DNA from: CAIWXH01 sp964555675
GTDB taxonomy: Bacteria; Chloroflexota; Chloroflexia; Chloroflexales; Chloroflexaceae
Assembly (NCBI GenBank): GCA_964555675.1
Contig: CAZKTU010000160.1
Coordinates: forward strand, 1 to 15,070
Length of the DNA: 15,070 nt
Reading direction: 5' to 3'
Positions 1-6,817 of this stretch are shown piece after piece. The first letter of the stretch is position 1, and each line of letters starts with the position of its first letter. Below the pieces are notes generated by a model. The model searched no databases. It was given only the letters and a program-made list of their open reading frames with translations, and was not told the origin of the DNA. Position numbers and translations under genes: made by a program.

Positions 1-16
1 CGGCGGGCGAAGTCGA

Positions 17-70
17 GGGGCGCAGCCCCCGCGCCGGGTGGGTGTCGGGAGGGCCCAGGCCCTCCCGACA
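17..70. repeat. Intergenic double-hairpin repeat, copy A
   Basis: Two hairpins flank a short spacer. The first is GGGGC (17-21) pairing with GCCCC (25-29). The second is a 13-bp perfect inverted repeat, 43-55 against 58-70, with a 2-nt loop. The spacer CGCGCCGGGTGGGTGT (30-45) matches 14 of 16 bases of the spacer in copy B at 4294-4309, so this is a dispersed element and not a one-off hairpin. It begins 8 bases past the stop codon of the minus-strand secreted-protein gene, so it could also end that transcript, although no U-tract follows. Confidence 0.75.
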
Positions 71-78
71 TAGCAGAA

Positions 79-522
79 CTACGGCCGCCCGACGGCCGGG
101 CGCGCCCCGGCGCTCGTGCCCGTCTTGGTGGCGCAGTCGCCGCCGACGGTGGTCATTCTGGCGGGCGCCTCGGTGTCGAAGCGCTGCAGCGCCGTGTCGG
201 CCTGGGCCTGGGTGATGCGGCCGCTGGCGACCGACTGGTCGAGCTTCGTCTTGTAGGTGGCGCGGGCGCTGGCGATCACCTCGGCGGCAGTCTTGCCATT
301 GGCCTCGGCCACCTGGGTCAGGGTCTTGCCGGCGACCAGCTCGGCGCGCACCTGCTCGACGGTCAGGCCGGTGACGGTGGCGGTGGCCTGGACGAGCCCG
401 TGGCCGCCCCGCCCGCCCCCGCCGCCGCCGCGGTGCTCGGCCGGCGCGGCCGCCGCCGTGCCGCCGCCCAGGGCGACCGCCAGGGCCAGGGCGAACATCC
501 CCGCAACGAGTTTCCAGATCAT
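79..522 (-). CDS. Small secreted Gly/His-rich protein
   Basis: This is a 147-residue protein of unknown function. Residues 1-26 form a signal peptide: Lys4, a hydrophobic core, and a run of alanines before a likely cleavage near Ala26. A flexible HRGGGGGGRGGHG segment follows (30-42). A helical region (about 50-115) contains the pattern TGLTVEQVRAEL-GKTLTQVAEANG and then LDQSVASGRITQAQADTAL, which resembles small exported proteins of the DUF2680 type; that resemblance is from memory only. One cysteine remains (Cys130). The ATG at 522 was chosen because AGGAGG (530-535) lies 7 bases upstream and because it exposes the signal peptide; the frame stays open to 678. It lies downstream of the sensor kinase on the same strand, so it may be an accessory or target of that system, comparable in position to CpxP beside CpxAR (inference). 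Confidence 0.8.
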   Translation of the reverse strand: MIWKLVAGMFALALAVALGGGTAAAAPAEHRGGGGGGRGGHGLVQATATVTGLTVEQVRAELVAGKTLTQVAEANGKTAAEVIASARATYKTKLDQSVASGRITQAQADTALQRFDTEAPARMTTVGGDCATKTGTSAGARPAVGRP

Positions 523-590
523 GTCACATCCTCCTGCTACAGCGGCGGGCACGCGCCCGCCGGGGTTCGACGCCCCCTGAGCGTACCCCG

Positions 591-623
591 CCAGCCTGAG
601 AGCGGGCGAAGAGCCGGCTGAGG
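591..623 (-). promoter_or_regulatory. Three tandem 11-bp repeats upstream of secreted gene
   Basis: Read on the minus strand, this 33-bp stretch splits exactly into CCTCAGCCGGC, TCTTCGCCCGC and TCTCAGGCTGG. The CTCAG cores start at 622 and 600, so they are 22 bp apart with a weaker copy between them. Phasing at 11 bp is typical of OmpR/PhoB-family response regulator sites. Related TCTCAT cores occur 11 bp apart upstream of the regulator gene (2916-2932). The site lies between the kinase stop codon and the secreted-protein start and suggests separate control of that gene. Confidence 0.5.
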
Positions 624-628
624 ATGTC

Positions 629-2059
629 TTAAGAGCCGATCGCCGCCGCCGGCAGGCGCACGGTGAAGACGCTGCCATGGCCCGGGCGGCTCTCGGCGGC
701 GATGCTGCCGCTCTGGGCCTCCATGAGGGCGCGGGCGATCGAGAGGCCCAGCCCGGCCCCGCCCTCGCTGCGCGCGGCGTCGGCGCGGAAGAAGCGCTCG
801 AAGATCTGCGGCAGCAGGGCCGGGTCGATGCCCTGCCCCTCGTCGCGCACCCGCAGCACCGCCTCGTCGCCCACGCGGCAGGCCGACACGCTCACCGGGG
901 CGCCCCGCGGGGTGTGCTTCAGGGCGTTGTCCACCAGGATCAGCAGCACCTGCTTGAGCAGGTCGCGGTGCCCCACCGCCGCGAGCCCCGGCTCGACCTC
1001 GACCGCGATCGGTCGCTCGGGGTCGAGCAGCAGCCCCTGCCGGCGCACCTCCTCGACCAGGGGCGCCACGGGCAGCGCCGCCAGGGTCGGGCGCCAGCCG
1101 GCGTCCGAGCGGGCCAGGGCCAGCAGGTCGTTCACCAGGCGCATCATGCGCTCGGCCTCGTCGATCGTGTCGCCCAGCACCGCGCGCTGATCCTCGGGCG
1201 TGATCGGCGGCACCCGCCCCAGCAGCTCGAGGTTGCCGCGCACCGTGGTCAGCGGGGTGCGCAGCTCGTGCGAGGCGTCGGCCACGAAGCGGCGCTGGGT
1301 CTGCAGGGCCTGGGCCACCTGCCGGTAGCCGGCGTGCAGCTCGGTCAGCATGGCGTTGATCGTCGCCGCAAGACGGCCCACCTCGTCGCTCGGGCCGGCG
1401 TAGCTCACCCGCCGCGTCAGGTCGCGCTCGGCGCCGATCGCGGCCGCCTCCTGGGTGATGCGGTCGATCGGGCGCAGGGCCGCGCCCACCAGCAGCCACG
1501 AGGTGCCGAAGGCCAGCACGACGCCCACGATCGCCCCGGCGGCCAGGGCGGTCATCAGGGCGTTGACGGTGCGGTCGTACTCGTCGAGGGGGCGGGCGGC
1601 CTGCAGGATGCCGATCAGCTCGCCGCGCTGCAGCAGGGCCCGGCTGTGCACCAGCAGGCGCCCCTCGCCCAGATCGGCGCTCTCGGTCCAGGGCTGACGC
1701 GCGCGCACCGCCGCGAGCCCGGCGGGGCTCAGGGGTAGCTCCACCTCGCCGAGGCTGGGGCTGCGGTCGAGCACCCCGCCCTCCAGGTCGCGGGTCTGGA
1801 AGAGGGTCGTCGAGACGCTCTTGCCGGAGCCGCCGCGCCCGCCGTAGCCCCGCCCGTAGCCGCTCGCCTCCGAGCCGTCCAGGTCCTCGGGCCGGAACCA
1901 GGGCAGCGCGACCAGCTCGCGCGCATCGCCCTCGAGGGCCTCCTCGATGATCGTGAAGGTGGTGCGCGACACCGCAAAGTAGAGCGCCGCCGTGCCGAGC
2001 AGCAGCAGCGCGGCCAGGGTGGCCGTCGAAAGCAGGGTGAGGCGCAGACGCAGCGACAC
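629..2059 (-). CDS. Sensor histidine kinase with HAMP domain
   Basis: This 476-residue membrane kinase should phosphorylate the response regulator encoded just upstream. Transmembrane segments lie at about 8-30 and 168-190 and enclose an extracellular sensor region of about 135 residues. That region includes a Gly-rich stretch at 66-80 (GYGRGYGGRGG). A HAMP linker follows (about 190-245). The dimerisation domain carries the phospho-acceptor His264 in FVADASHELRTPL. The ATPase domain has the N box (Asp377, Asn378), the G1 motif DEGQG (406-410) and G2 GLGLS (436-440), so it looks catalytically complete. The start is GTG at 2059, two bases after the regulator's stop codon, so translation is probably coupled. 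The sensor domain belongs to no family I recognise and the stimulus is unknown. Confidence 0.93.
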   Translation of the reverse strand: MSLRLRLTLLSTATLAALLLLGTAALYFAVSRTTFTIIEEALEGDARELVALPWFRPEDLDGSEASGYGRGYGGRGGSGKSVSTTLFQTRDLEGGVLDRSPSLGEVELPLSPAGLAAVRARQPWTESADLGEGRLLVHSRALLQRGELIGILQAARPLDEYDRTVNALMTALAAGAIVGVVLAFGTSWLLVGAALRPIDRITQEAAAIGAERDLTRRVSYAGPSDEVGRLAATINAMLTELHAGYRQVAQALQTQRRFVADASHELRTPLTTVRGNLELLGRVPPITPEDQRAVLGDTIDEAERMMRLVNDLLALARSDAGWRPTLAALPVAPLVEEVRRQGLLLDPERPIAVEVEPGLAAVGHRDLLKQVLLILVDNALKHTPRGAPVSVSACRVGDEAVLRVRDEGQGIDPALLPQIFERFFRADAARSEGGAGLGLSIARALMEAQSGSIAAESRPGHGSVFTVRLPAAAIGS

Positions 2060-2061
2060 GG

Positions 2062-2748
2062 TCAGGCCTCCACGTCCTCGCGCAGCACATAGCCGACGCC
2101 GCGGACGGTCTGGATGAGGCGCGGCTCGCCGCCGGCCTCGGTCTTGGTGCGCAGGTAGCCGACATAGACCTCGAGCACATTGCCGTTGCCGCCGAAGTCG
2201 TAGCCCCAGACCTGCTCGAGGATCTGCTCGCGCCGCAGCACCTGGCGCGGGTGACGCAGGAACAGGCTCAGCAGCTCGTACTCTTTGGGGCTCAGACTGA
2301 TCCGCCGCGAGCCGCGCCAGACCTCGTGGGCGCTCTGGTCGATCGCCAGGTCGCCATAGCGCAACGGGGCCGTGCCCGCGGGGGCCGAGGGGCCGCGACG
2401 CAGCAGGGCCCGCACGCGGGCCAGCAGCTCGACCGGCGCGAAGGGCTTGACCAGGTAGTCGTCGGCCCCCGCGTCGAGCCCGACCACCCGGTCGGCCACA
2501 GTGTCGCGGGCGGTGAGCATCAGCACTGGCGTGCCGTCGTCGCTGCGCAAAGCCCGCAGCACGCCCACCCCGTCGAGGCCCGGCAGCATCCAGTCGAGCA
2601 CCACCAGGTCGGGGCGGCGCCCGCGCGCCAGGGCCAGGGCCTCGCGCCCATCGCCCGCCGTCAGCACCTGGTAGCCCTCGTAGCTGAGGGTCAGCCGCAG
2701 CATATCGACCAGCTTGCGGTCGTCGTCAACCACGAGAATCGTCGCCAT
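2062..2748 (-). CDS. OmpR/PhoB-family response regulator
   Basis: This is a 228-residue transcription regulator. The receiver domain (1-115) has the acidic pocket Asp8-Asp9, phospho-acceptor Asp52 in LVVLDWMLPG, Thr79 and Lys101 in LVKPF, so all key residues are present. A linker leads to a winged-helix DNA-binding domain (about 128-225) with the family hallmarks LSPKEYELL, VLRREQILEQVWG and IQTVRGVGYVLR. ATG at 2748 has AGGAG (2753-2757) four bases upstream. It is the first gene of the minus-strand operon with the kinase. It probably binds the phased CTCAT/CTCAG repeats in its own upstream region, which also faces the divergent ABC exporter operon. Confidence 0.95.
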   Translation of the reverse strand: MATILVVDDDRKLVDMLRLTLSYEGYQVLTAGDGREALALARGRRPDLVVLDWMLPGLDGVGVLRALRSDDGTPVLMLTARDTVADRVVGLDAGADDYLVKPFAPVELLARVRALLRRGPSAPAGTAPLRYGDLAIDQSAHEVWRGSRRISLSPKEYELLSLFLRHPRQVLRREQILEQVWGYDFGGNGNVLEVYVGYLRTKTEAGGEPRLIQTVRGVGYVLREDVEA

Positions 2749-2795
2749 GATGCTCCTGGTGTCTTAGCACACTGCTTGTGCTGAGGAACTACTTT

Positions 2796-2816
2796 CGGGA
2801 GGGCCATGCCCTCCCG
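2796..2816. repeat. Palindromic repeat, partial copy C
   Basis: CGGGAGGGC (2796-2804) pairs perfectly with GCCCTCCCG (2808-2816) around a 3-base loop. This is the second hairpin of the element seen at 43-70 and 4308-4328, sharing the core GGAGGGC/GCCCTCC. The first hairpin and the conserved GGGTGG spacer are missing here. It sits in the 5' leader of the response regulator transcript if the promoter at 2843-2874 is correct. Confidence 0.6.
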
Positions 2817-2842
2817 CGCCCTCCCGCCGGCCTTTCCGCAAC

Positions 2843-2874
2843 ATTGTATACGGCGCGAATAAGAAATGCCTGAG
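2843..2874 (-). promoter_or_regulatory. Candidate promoter of the regulator-kinase operon
   Basis: On the minus strand TACAAT (2848-2843) matches five of six bases of a -10 box. The -35 position, 17 bp upstream, reads AGGCAT and is poor. It is adjoined by the operator-like CTCAG (2874-2870), with a second CTCAG exactly 30 bp further up (2904-2900). A weak -35 with a regulator site on it fits activation by an OmpR-type protein, here possibly autoregulation. This is a prediction from sequence alone. Confidence 0.4.
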
Positions 2875-2936
2875 GATCGCCGCCGGCTCATACTTTAGGC
2901 TGAGCAACCTTTCTTTCTCATCCGCGTCTCATACTT
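2870..2936. promoter_or_regulatory. Phased CTGAG/CTCAT operator cluster
   Basis: CTGAG occurs at 2870 and 2900, and CTCAT at 2887, 2917 and 2928. The pair CTGAG-12 bases-CTCAT is thus repeated with a 30-bp period. The last two CTCAT cores lie exactly 11 bp apart as TCTCATCCGCG and TCTCATACTTC. The nine-base word CTCATACTT appears twice (2887-2895, 2928-2936). CTGAG is the reverse complement of CTCAG, so sites point both ways, as expected between divergently transcribed targets of one regulator. Tandem 11-bp half-sites are characteristic of OmpR-family dimers. The neighbouring regulator is the natural candidate to bind (inference). Confidence 0.5.
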
Positions 2937-3032
2937 CGGAAGGAGCGACACTGGCCAGAAGGTGTAGCCCGGATCAAGACAGGAGCGACGGCGCGGATCA
3001 ACCCTCGGCCCAATGTCGGCCGAGCGCCGAGC

Positions 3033-3041
3033 TGATATGCT
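3033..3041 (+). promoter_or_regulatory. Candidate extended -10 of exporter operon
   Basis: TGATATGCT (3033-3041) fits the extended -10 form TGn-TATnnT, with TATGCT matching four of six consensus bases. There is no recognisable -35. A start of transcription near 3048 would leave a leader of about 35 bases with GAGGAG at 3070-3075 well placed. The evidence is weak: the operator cluster ends about 100 bp upstream, which is farther than usual for a class II activator. Confidence 0.25.
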
Positions 3042-3081
3042 GCTGACAGCGAGAGGGCACGCCGCAACAGAGGAGTTCACG

Positions 3082-4224
3082 ATGTTCGGACGCTGGTTCA
3101 AGCGGAGCGGGAGCTCCACGGCTACGGGACAAGTGACCCCAGGCGCCAATCACCTGATCGACCTGCGCAACATCGTCAAGACCTACCAGAGCGCCGCGGG
3201 CAGCTTCACCGCCCTCAAGGGCGTCAACCTCACGGTCGATGCCGGCGAGTTCGTGGCCGTGATCGGCAAGTCCGGCTCGGGCAAGTCGACCATGATCAAT
3301 ATGGTCACCGGCATCGACCGGCCCAGCTCGGGCGAGGTGATCGTCGGCGGCACCCCGGTCCACACCCTCAGCGAGGGCCAGATGTCGGTCTGGCGCGGCA
3401 AGAACCTGGGCATTATCTTCCAGTTCTTCCAGCTGCTGCCCTCGCTGTCGGTCGTCGAGAATGTGATGCTGCCGATGGACTTCTGCCATATGTACAAGCC
3501 CAGCGAGCGCCGCGACCGGGCGATGATGCTGCTCGAACAGGTCGAGATGACCGACCAGGCCAACAAGCTGCCCTCGGCGATCTCGGGCGGCCAGCAGCAG
3601 CGCGTGGCGATCGCCCGCGCCCTGGCCAACGACCCGCCCATCCTGATCGCCGACGAGCCCACCGGCAACCTCGACAGCAAGACGGCCGTGGCGGTCTTCA
3701 AGCTCTTCGACGACCTGGTCAAGGCCGGCAAGACGATCGTGATGGTCACCCACGACAACGACCTGGCCCGCCGAGCCTCCCGCTCGGTGATCGTCTCGGA
3801 CGGCGAGATCGTCAACGAGTACCTGGCCCGGGCCCTGCCCCGCCTCAGCCTCGACCAGCTGATCTCGGTCACCCGCCAGGTCGACCGGCTGACCTTCGAG
3901 CCCGGCGAGCCGATCGTGCGCAAGGGCGGCCACGCCGACTACTTCTATATCATCACCAAGGGCAAGGTCGAGGTGATCATCGACCAGCCCGGCGGCGGCG
4001 AGCTGATCGCCGAGGTCCTCGGCGAGGGCCAGTATTTCGGCGAGCTGGCCCTGCTCAACGACAAAGAGCGCCGCGCCACTGTGCGCGCCGCCCACGACAA
4101 CGGCCAGGTCGAAGTCGTCGCCCTCGACCATAACGAGTTCCACGCCCTCATGGCCGACTCCGAGGCCACCCGCCTCGACGTCGCCCGCGTCGCCGAGCAG
4201 CGTCTGGCGGCCAGCGCCGCGTAA
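3082..4224 (+). CDS. ABC exporter ATPase fused to cyclic-nucleotide-binding domain
   Basis: A 380-residue cytoplasmic ATPase that should power the FtsX-type permease encoded next. Residues 25-245 form a MacB/LolD-type nucleotide-binding domain: Walker A GKSGSGKST (62-70), Q-loop Gln114, signature ISGGQQQR (167-174), Walker B ILIADEPT (187-194) and H-loop His224. The family normally ends near residue 230. Here about 130 extra residues (250-380) form a cNMP-binding fold. Its phosphate-binding cassette begins FGELALLNDKERRATVRA (319-336), with Glu321 and Arg330 at the same spacing as the ligand-contacting Glu and Arg of protein kinase A and CAP relatives. The ligand is unknown. ATG at 3082 was chosen for GAGGAG (3070-3075) six bases upstream; an in-frame start at 3013 lacks such a site. 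It is the first gene of the exporter operon. Confidence 0.92.
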   Translation: MFGRWFKRSGSSTATGQVTPGANHLIDLRNIVKTYQSAAGSFTALKGVNLTVDAGEFVAVIGKSGSGKSTMINMVTGIDRPSSGEVIVGGTPVHTLSEGQMSVWRGKNLGIIFQFFQLLPSLSVVENVMLPMDFCHMYKPSERRDRAMMLLEQVEMTDQANKLPSAISGGQQQRVAIARALANDPPILIADEPTGNLDSKTAVAVFKLFDDLVKAGKTIVMVTHDNDLARRASRSVIVSDGEIVNEYLARALPRLSLDQLISVTRQVDRLTFEPGEPIVRKGGHADYFYIITKGKVEVIIDQPGGGELIAEVLGEGQYFGELALLNDKERRATVRAAHDNGQVEVVALDHNEFHALMADSEATRLDVARVAEQRLAASAA

Positions 4225-4278
4225 GGCGAGGTTCGTAACCGAGTTACGCTCTTCGCCGCTGCCCGCGGCTGGGGGGCA

Positions 4279-4328
4279 CGGGGCCTCCGGCCCCGCGACG
4301 GGTGGATGTGGAGGGCCTGGCCCTCCAC
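4279..4328. repeat. Intergenic double-hairpin repeat, copy B
   Basis: CGGGGCC (4279-4285) pairs with GGCCCCG (4289-4295). After the spacer CGCGACGGGTGGATGT (4294-4309), GTGGAGGGCC (4308-4317) pairs with GGCCCTCCAC (4319-4328). Order and spacer match copy A at 17-70, in the same orientation. This copy lies inside the exporter operon between the ATPase and permease genes. There it could slow transcription or stabilise the upstream mRNA. A separate small hairpin, CGTAAC/GTTACG (4234-4248), lies just before it. Confidence 0.75.
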
Positions 4329-4359
4329 GCCTCCCTCACGATGGTAACGTAAAGCGCCG

Positions 4360-4387
4360 CAAGGTGAGACCTTGCCTCAAGGAGACC
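4360..4387 (+). promoter_or_regulatory. Alternative hairpins over the permease ribosome site
   Basis: CAAGGT (4360-4365) can pair with ACCTTG (4369-4374) around the loop GAG. The same CCTTG (4370-4374) can instead pair with CAAGG (4378-4382) around CCT, which would hide the ribosome site AAGGAG (4379-4384) of the permease gene. The two structures exclude each other because they share one strand. The arrangement comes from a near-direct repeat: CAAGGTGAGACC (4360-4371) and CAAGGAGACC (4378-4387). It may tune permease translation; no ligand or protein is implied by the sequence. Confidence 0.35.
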
Positions 4388-4391
4388 TCCC

Positions 4392-6782
4392 ATGCTCGCA
4401 CCGCGCTGGCGTAAAGTGCTCGGCGACCTGTGGAGTAATAAGACCCGCACCGCCCTGGTGGTGCTCTCGATCGCGATCGGCGTCTTCGCCATCGGCATGG
4501 TCACGGGCGGGCGCGAGATCCTCATCCGCGACCTGAACGGCGACTGGAACGCGACCAATCCGGCCAGCGCCTCGATTATCGCCGAGAATATCGACGAAGA
4601 TCTCGTCCAGACCATCCGGCGCATGCCCGGCGTCGCCGAGGCCCAGGCCAGCCAGAGCGTCTCGCTGCGCGCCCAGACCCCCACGGGCGAGTGGAAAGAC
4701 CTGCAGCTGCTGGTGGTCAAGGATGTCGAAGACCTGCGCATGTACGTCCCCACGCCCCTCAGCGGCAACTGGCCGCCCGAGCACCGCGAGATCGTGCTCG
4801 AGCGCTCGGCGGTGCCTTTCCTCAACACGAGCGAGGGCCAACCGATCCGCGTTGAGCTGCGCGACGGCGATCAGTTCACCTTCACGGTGAGCGGGACGGT
4901 CTACAACATCGGCAGCGGCTTCCCGACCTCGCTCTCGAGCATCGGCTACGGCTACATCAACGACGAGACGGCGGCCCTGCTCGGCCTGCCCGAGAACTAC
5001 AACTCGGTCGATATCCTGGTCGCCGAGAACGCCTCGGACGAGGCCCATGTGCGCGCCGTGGCCGAGGAGGTCGAGGCCAAGATCGAGAACAGCGGGCGGG
5101 TCTCGGGCGGCATCTTCATCAGCAAGCCCGGCCTGCACCCGGCCGACGACTTCATCCAGGCCTTCACCCTGCTGCTCACCATCATCGGCTTCTTCGCGAT
5201 GCTGCTCAGCGCCTTCCTGGTGATCAATACGATCGGGGCCCTGCTCACCCAGCAGATCCGCCAGATCGGCGTGATGAAGTCAATTGGCGCCCGCAACCGC
5301 GACATCGTGCAGCTCTACCTGGTCACGGTCCTGGCCTTCGGCCTACTCTCGCTGCTGGTGGCCATCCCGCTGGGCGTGCTGGGGGCCTGGGGCCTGGCCT
5401 CGTTCTTCGTGGCCCTGCTGAACTTCGACATCGCCACCGTCGCGCCCACCCCGACCGTGCTCGGCCTGCAGATCGCCGCCGGCCTGCTCATCCCCCTGCT
5501 GGCCGCCCTGGTGCCCATCCTCAGCGGCACCCGCGTGACCGTGCGCGAGGCCCTGGGCGGGCCCGGCCTGGGCAAGGGCCGCTTCGGCCGGGGCCGCTTC
5601 GACAAGCTGCTCGAGCGCATCCACTTCCTCTCGCGGCCGATGCTGCTCTCGCTGCGCAACACCTTCCGCCGCAAGGGGCGCCTGGCCCTGACCCTGACCA
5701 CCCTGACTCTGGCCGGTGTGATCTTTATGGCCGTGATCAGCGAGCGCGCCAGCCTCAAGACCACCATCGACCAGGTGTTCGACCAGCTCAACACCGACGT
5801 CTTCGTCTACCTGAACGGCCCCTCGCGCACTACCGTGCTCGACAAGGTGGCCGCCGTGCCCGGTGTGACCAAGGTCGAGTACTGGAGCAGCTACAGCGGT
5901 CGCAACGTCGCCCCCGACGGTAGCGAGAGCACCGAGACCTACGCGATCAGCTCGGTGCCCGCCGACGGCAAGAGTATCAATGTGACCATGACCGAGGGCC
6001 GCTGGCTGCTGCCCGACGACTACGGCGCCGTGGTGCTCACCAGCAGCTACACCACCGACTACCCGGCGGTCAAGGTTGGCGACAGGGTGCAGCTCAAGGT
6101 CAACGGCAAGGACCTCAGCCTGACCGTGGTCGGCATCTCGCGCGCGCCCTTCCCCTTCTCGGCGATGTACGTCAACCTGCCCACCTTCAGCCGCCAGATG
6201 GGCGACGCCGGCCGGGCCAGCGAGGTCAAGCTGATCACCGATGTGCGCGACGCGGCCACCCAGAGCCGGGTCGCCGCCCAGGCGGGCGACCTGCTCAAGG
6301 CCGAGGGCGTGGAGGTGACCTTTACGCGCACCCTGACCGAGTTCAAGGCCCAGAGCAATATCAGCATCGACATGATCATCTTCTTCCTGCTGCTGATGGC
6401 CGTGCTGCTGGCGGCCGTGGGCGGCCTGGGCCTGATGGGCACCATGAGCATCAATGTGCTCGAGCGCACCCGCGAGATCGGCGTGATGCGCGCCATCGGC
6501 GCCAGCGACTGGGCCCTCCAGCGCATCGTGATCGCCGAGGGCATCCTGATCGGCCTGATCAGCTGGGCGATCGGGGCCATCCTGGCCGTGCCGGTGAGCT
6601 ACGGCATGCACAAGGGCCTCGAGCGCATCTTCCAGGCCGAGGACTCATTCACCTTCATCTTCTCGCTGCCGGGCGTGCTGATGTGGCTCGGCATCGTGAC
6701 CATCCTGGCGACCATCTCGAGCTCGCTGCCCGCCTGGAATGCCTCGCGGGTCACTGTCCGCGATGTTCTGGCCTACGAATAG
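4392..6782 (+). CDS. FtsX/MacB-type ABC exporter permease
   Basis: A 796-residue membrane protein, the transport subunit partner of the ATPase encoded upstream. It has two similar halves. Half one has a transmembrane helix at 22-38, an extracellular MacB_PCD-like domain (about 40-255), and an FtsX bundle with helices near 257-279, 309-340 and 360-379. Half two has a helix at 430-449, a second extracellular domain (about 455-655), and an FtsX bundle near 660-685, 712-737 and 760-780. The cytoplasmic coupling motifs IRQIGVMKSIGA (289-300) and TREIGVMRAIGA (693-704) are near copies. Each half ends in a matching phrase, RVTVREAL and RVTVRDVL. Proteins of this family pull lipids, lipoproteins or peptides out of the membrane outer leaflet instead of passing them through a pore; the substrate here is unknown. 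AAGGAG (4379-4384) lies seven bases before the ATG. The gap to the ATPase gene (167 bp) is long for an operon and is filled by hairpins. Confidence 0.92.
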   Translation: MLAPRWRKVLGDLWSNKTRTALVVLSIAIGVFAIGMVTGGREILIRDLNGDWNATNPASASIIAENIDEDLVQTIRRMPGVAEAQASQSVSLRAQTPTGEWKDLQLLVVKDVEDLRMYVPTPLSGNWPPEHREIVLERSAVPFLNTSEGQPIRVELRDGDQFTFTVSGTVYNIGSGFPTSLSSIGYGYINDETAALLGLPENYNSVDILVAENASDEAHVRAVAEEVEAKIENSGRVSGGIFISKPGLHPADDFIQAFTLLLTIIGFFAMLLSAFLVINTIGALLTQQIRQIGVMKSIGARNRDIVQLYLVTVLAFGLLSLLVAIPLGVLGAWGLASFFVALLNFDIATVAPTPTVLGLQIAAGLLIPLLAALVPILSGTRVTVREALGGPGLGKGRFGRGRFDKLLERIHFLSRPMLLSLRNTFRRKGRLALTLTTLTLAGVIFMAVISERASLKTTIDQVFDQLNTDVFVYLNGPSRTTVLDKVAAVPGVTKVEYWSSYSGRNVAPDGSESTETYAISSVPADGKSINVTMTEGRWLLPDDYGAVVLTSSYTTDYPAVKVGDRVQLKVNGKDLSLTVVGISRAPFPFSAMYVNLPTFSRQMGDAGRASEVKLITDVRDAATQSRVAAQAGDLLKAEGVEVTFTRTLTEFKAQSNISIDMIIFFLLLMAVLLAAVGGLGLMGTMSINVLERTREIGVMRAIGASDWALQRIVIAEGILIGLISWAIGAILAVPVSYGMHKGLERIFQAEDSFTFIFSLPGVLMWLGIVTILATISSSLPAWNASRVTVRDVLAYE

Positions 6783-6817
6783 CTGCCCCGTCACGACAGA
6801 CAAGGAGTTCCCCCGCC

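Larger units (their letters stand above)
2749..3081. other. 333-bp divergent intergenic region
   Basis: This region separates the minus-strand two-component genes from the plus-strand exporter operon and shows no coding signal. It holds one partial copy of the palindromic repeat (2796-2816), a candidate regulator promoter (2843-2874), a cluster of phased operator-like pentamers (2870-2936), a candidate extended -10 for the exporter operon (3033-3041), and the ribosome site GAGGAG at 3070-3075. The part at 2832-2940 is noticeably richer in A and T than its surroundings, as expected for a promoter region in such GC-rich DNA. Confidence 0.7.

Noticed and set aside
562..580. A GGGGTTCGACGCCCC stretch resembling a tRNA T-arm
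   Set aside because: Only a 4-bp stem forms, and no acceptor, D or anticodon arm can be drawn around it.
2691..3149. Two short minus-strand frames overlapping the divergent intergenic region (2691-2891 and 2895-3149)
   Set aside because: They overlap the start of the regulator gene or of the ATPase gene, have no ribosome sites of note, and show no recognisable protein features.
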